Positions 6,087-6,139 of a stretch of DNA of 6,139 nucleotides are shown here, in pieces. The notes beneath the pieces are model-generated. The model was not told the origin of the DNA, made no database searches, and saw only the letters and a program-made list of their open reading frames with translations. Location: positions 1-6,139 of the forward strand of contig WQTY01000140.1 in NCBI GenBank assembly GCA_009786045.1, given 5' to 3'. Source of the DNA: Pseudomonadota bacterium (GTDB lineage: Bacteria > Myxococcota_A > Bradymonadia > UBA4248). The position numbers and the translations under genes were made by a program. Position 1 is the first letter of the stretch. Each line of letters opens with the position of its first letter.

Positions 6087-6139
6087 CGCCACGCCTTTTA
6101 TTTTGTATTGGGACCAGCACCCGGTAGGGGCGACCGTCC

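Larger units (their letters stand above)
5824..6139. other. Gene-free stretch upstream of xdhA
   Basis: These 316 bases hold no coding region I can support. The - strand frames are all closed by stops within about 100 bases of the edge. The left half (about 5880-5990) is AT-rich and is where the xdhA promoter should lie, but I could not settle on a -35/-10 pair. The right half (about 6019-6139) is GC-rich and built of palindromes, listed separately. A short + strand frame from the ATG at 5989 stays open to the edge, but it has no ribosome binding site and runs through the palindromes. Confidence 0.6.

Noticed and set aside
5989..6139. + strand frame from ATG at 5989, open to the window edge (starts MAEQGEFCFVAP)
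   Set aside because: There is no Shine-Dalgarno sequence, it reads through the hairpin and the 17-bp palindrome, and the product is not recognised. It cannot be excluded because the edge cuts it off.

Overview
This 6.1 kb window looks like part of a Gram-negative, proteobacterium-like chromosome. The evidence is a two-gene xanthine dehydrogenase operon of the XdhA/XdhB split type known from Rhodobacter capsulatus, short intergenic spaces and intrinsic terminators. I cannot place it more precisely; alphaproteobacterial and deltaproteobacterial origins both remain possible.

Layout from left to right. (1) Bases 1-662, + strand: the 3' part of a gene for a DUF72 (YecE-like) protein with a very acidic tail, followed by two hairpins, the second a good intrinsic terminator. 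(2) Bases 819-1919, - strand: an unrecognised 366-residue protein. It has one N-terminal membrane segment and three tandem repeats of about 104-118 residues, each with a conserved cysteine pair. Its sampled DNA is clearly more AT-rich than the neighbouring operon. (3) Bases 1920-2044: a spacer holding a perfect 10-bp hairpin. (4) Bases 2045-5823, - strand: the xdhA-xdhB operon with a 4-base ATGA overlap. XdhA carries two [2Fe-2S] clusters and an FAD domain; XdhB carries the molybdenum cofactor site with the substrate residues typical of xanthine dehydrogenase. (5) Bases 5824-6139: about 316 bases with no gene I can support. This stretch has an AT-rich part near xdhA with short direct repeats, then a palindrome-rich, GC-rich part that runs to the window edge.

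Together XdhA and XdhB should form a cytoplasmic molybdo-flavoenzyme that oxidises hypoxanthine and xanthine to urate during purine breakdown. The usual maturation factor XdhC, a purine permease and later urate-degrading genes are not in the window. The DUF72 gene and the repeat protein converge on each other and show no visible functional link to the operon. The least explained items are the triplicated cysteine-repeat membrane protein and the palindrome cluster upstream of xdhA.
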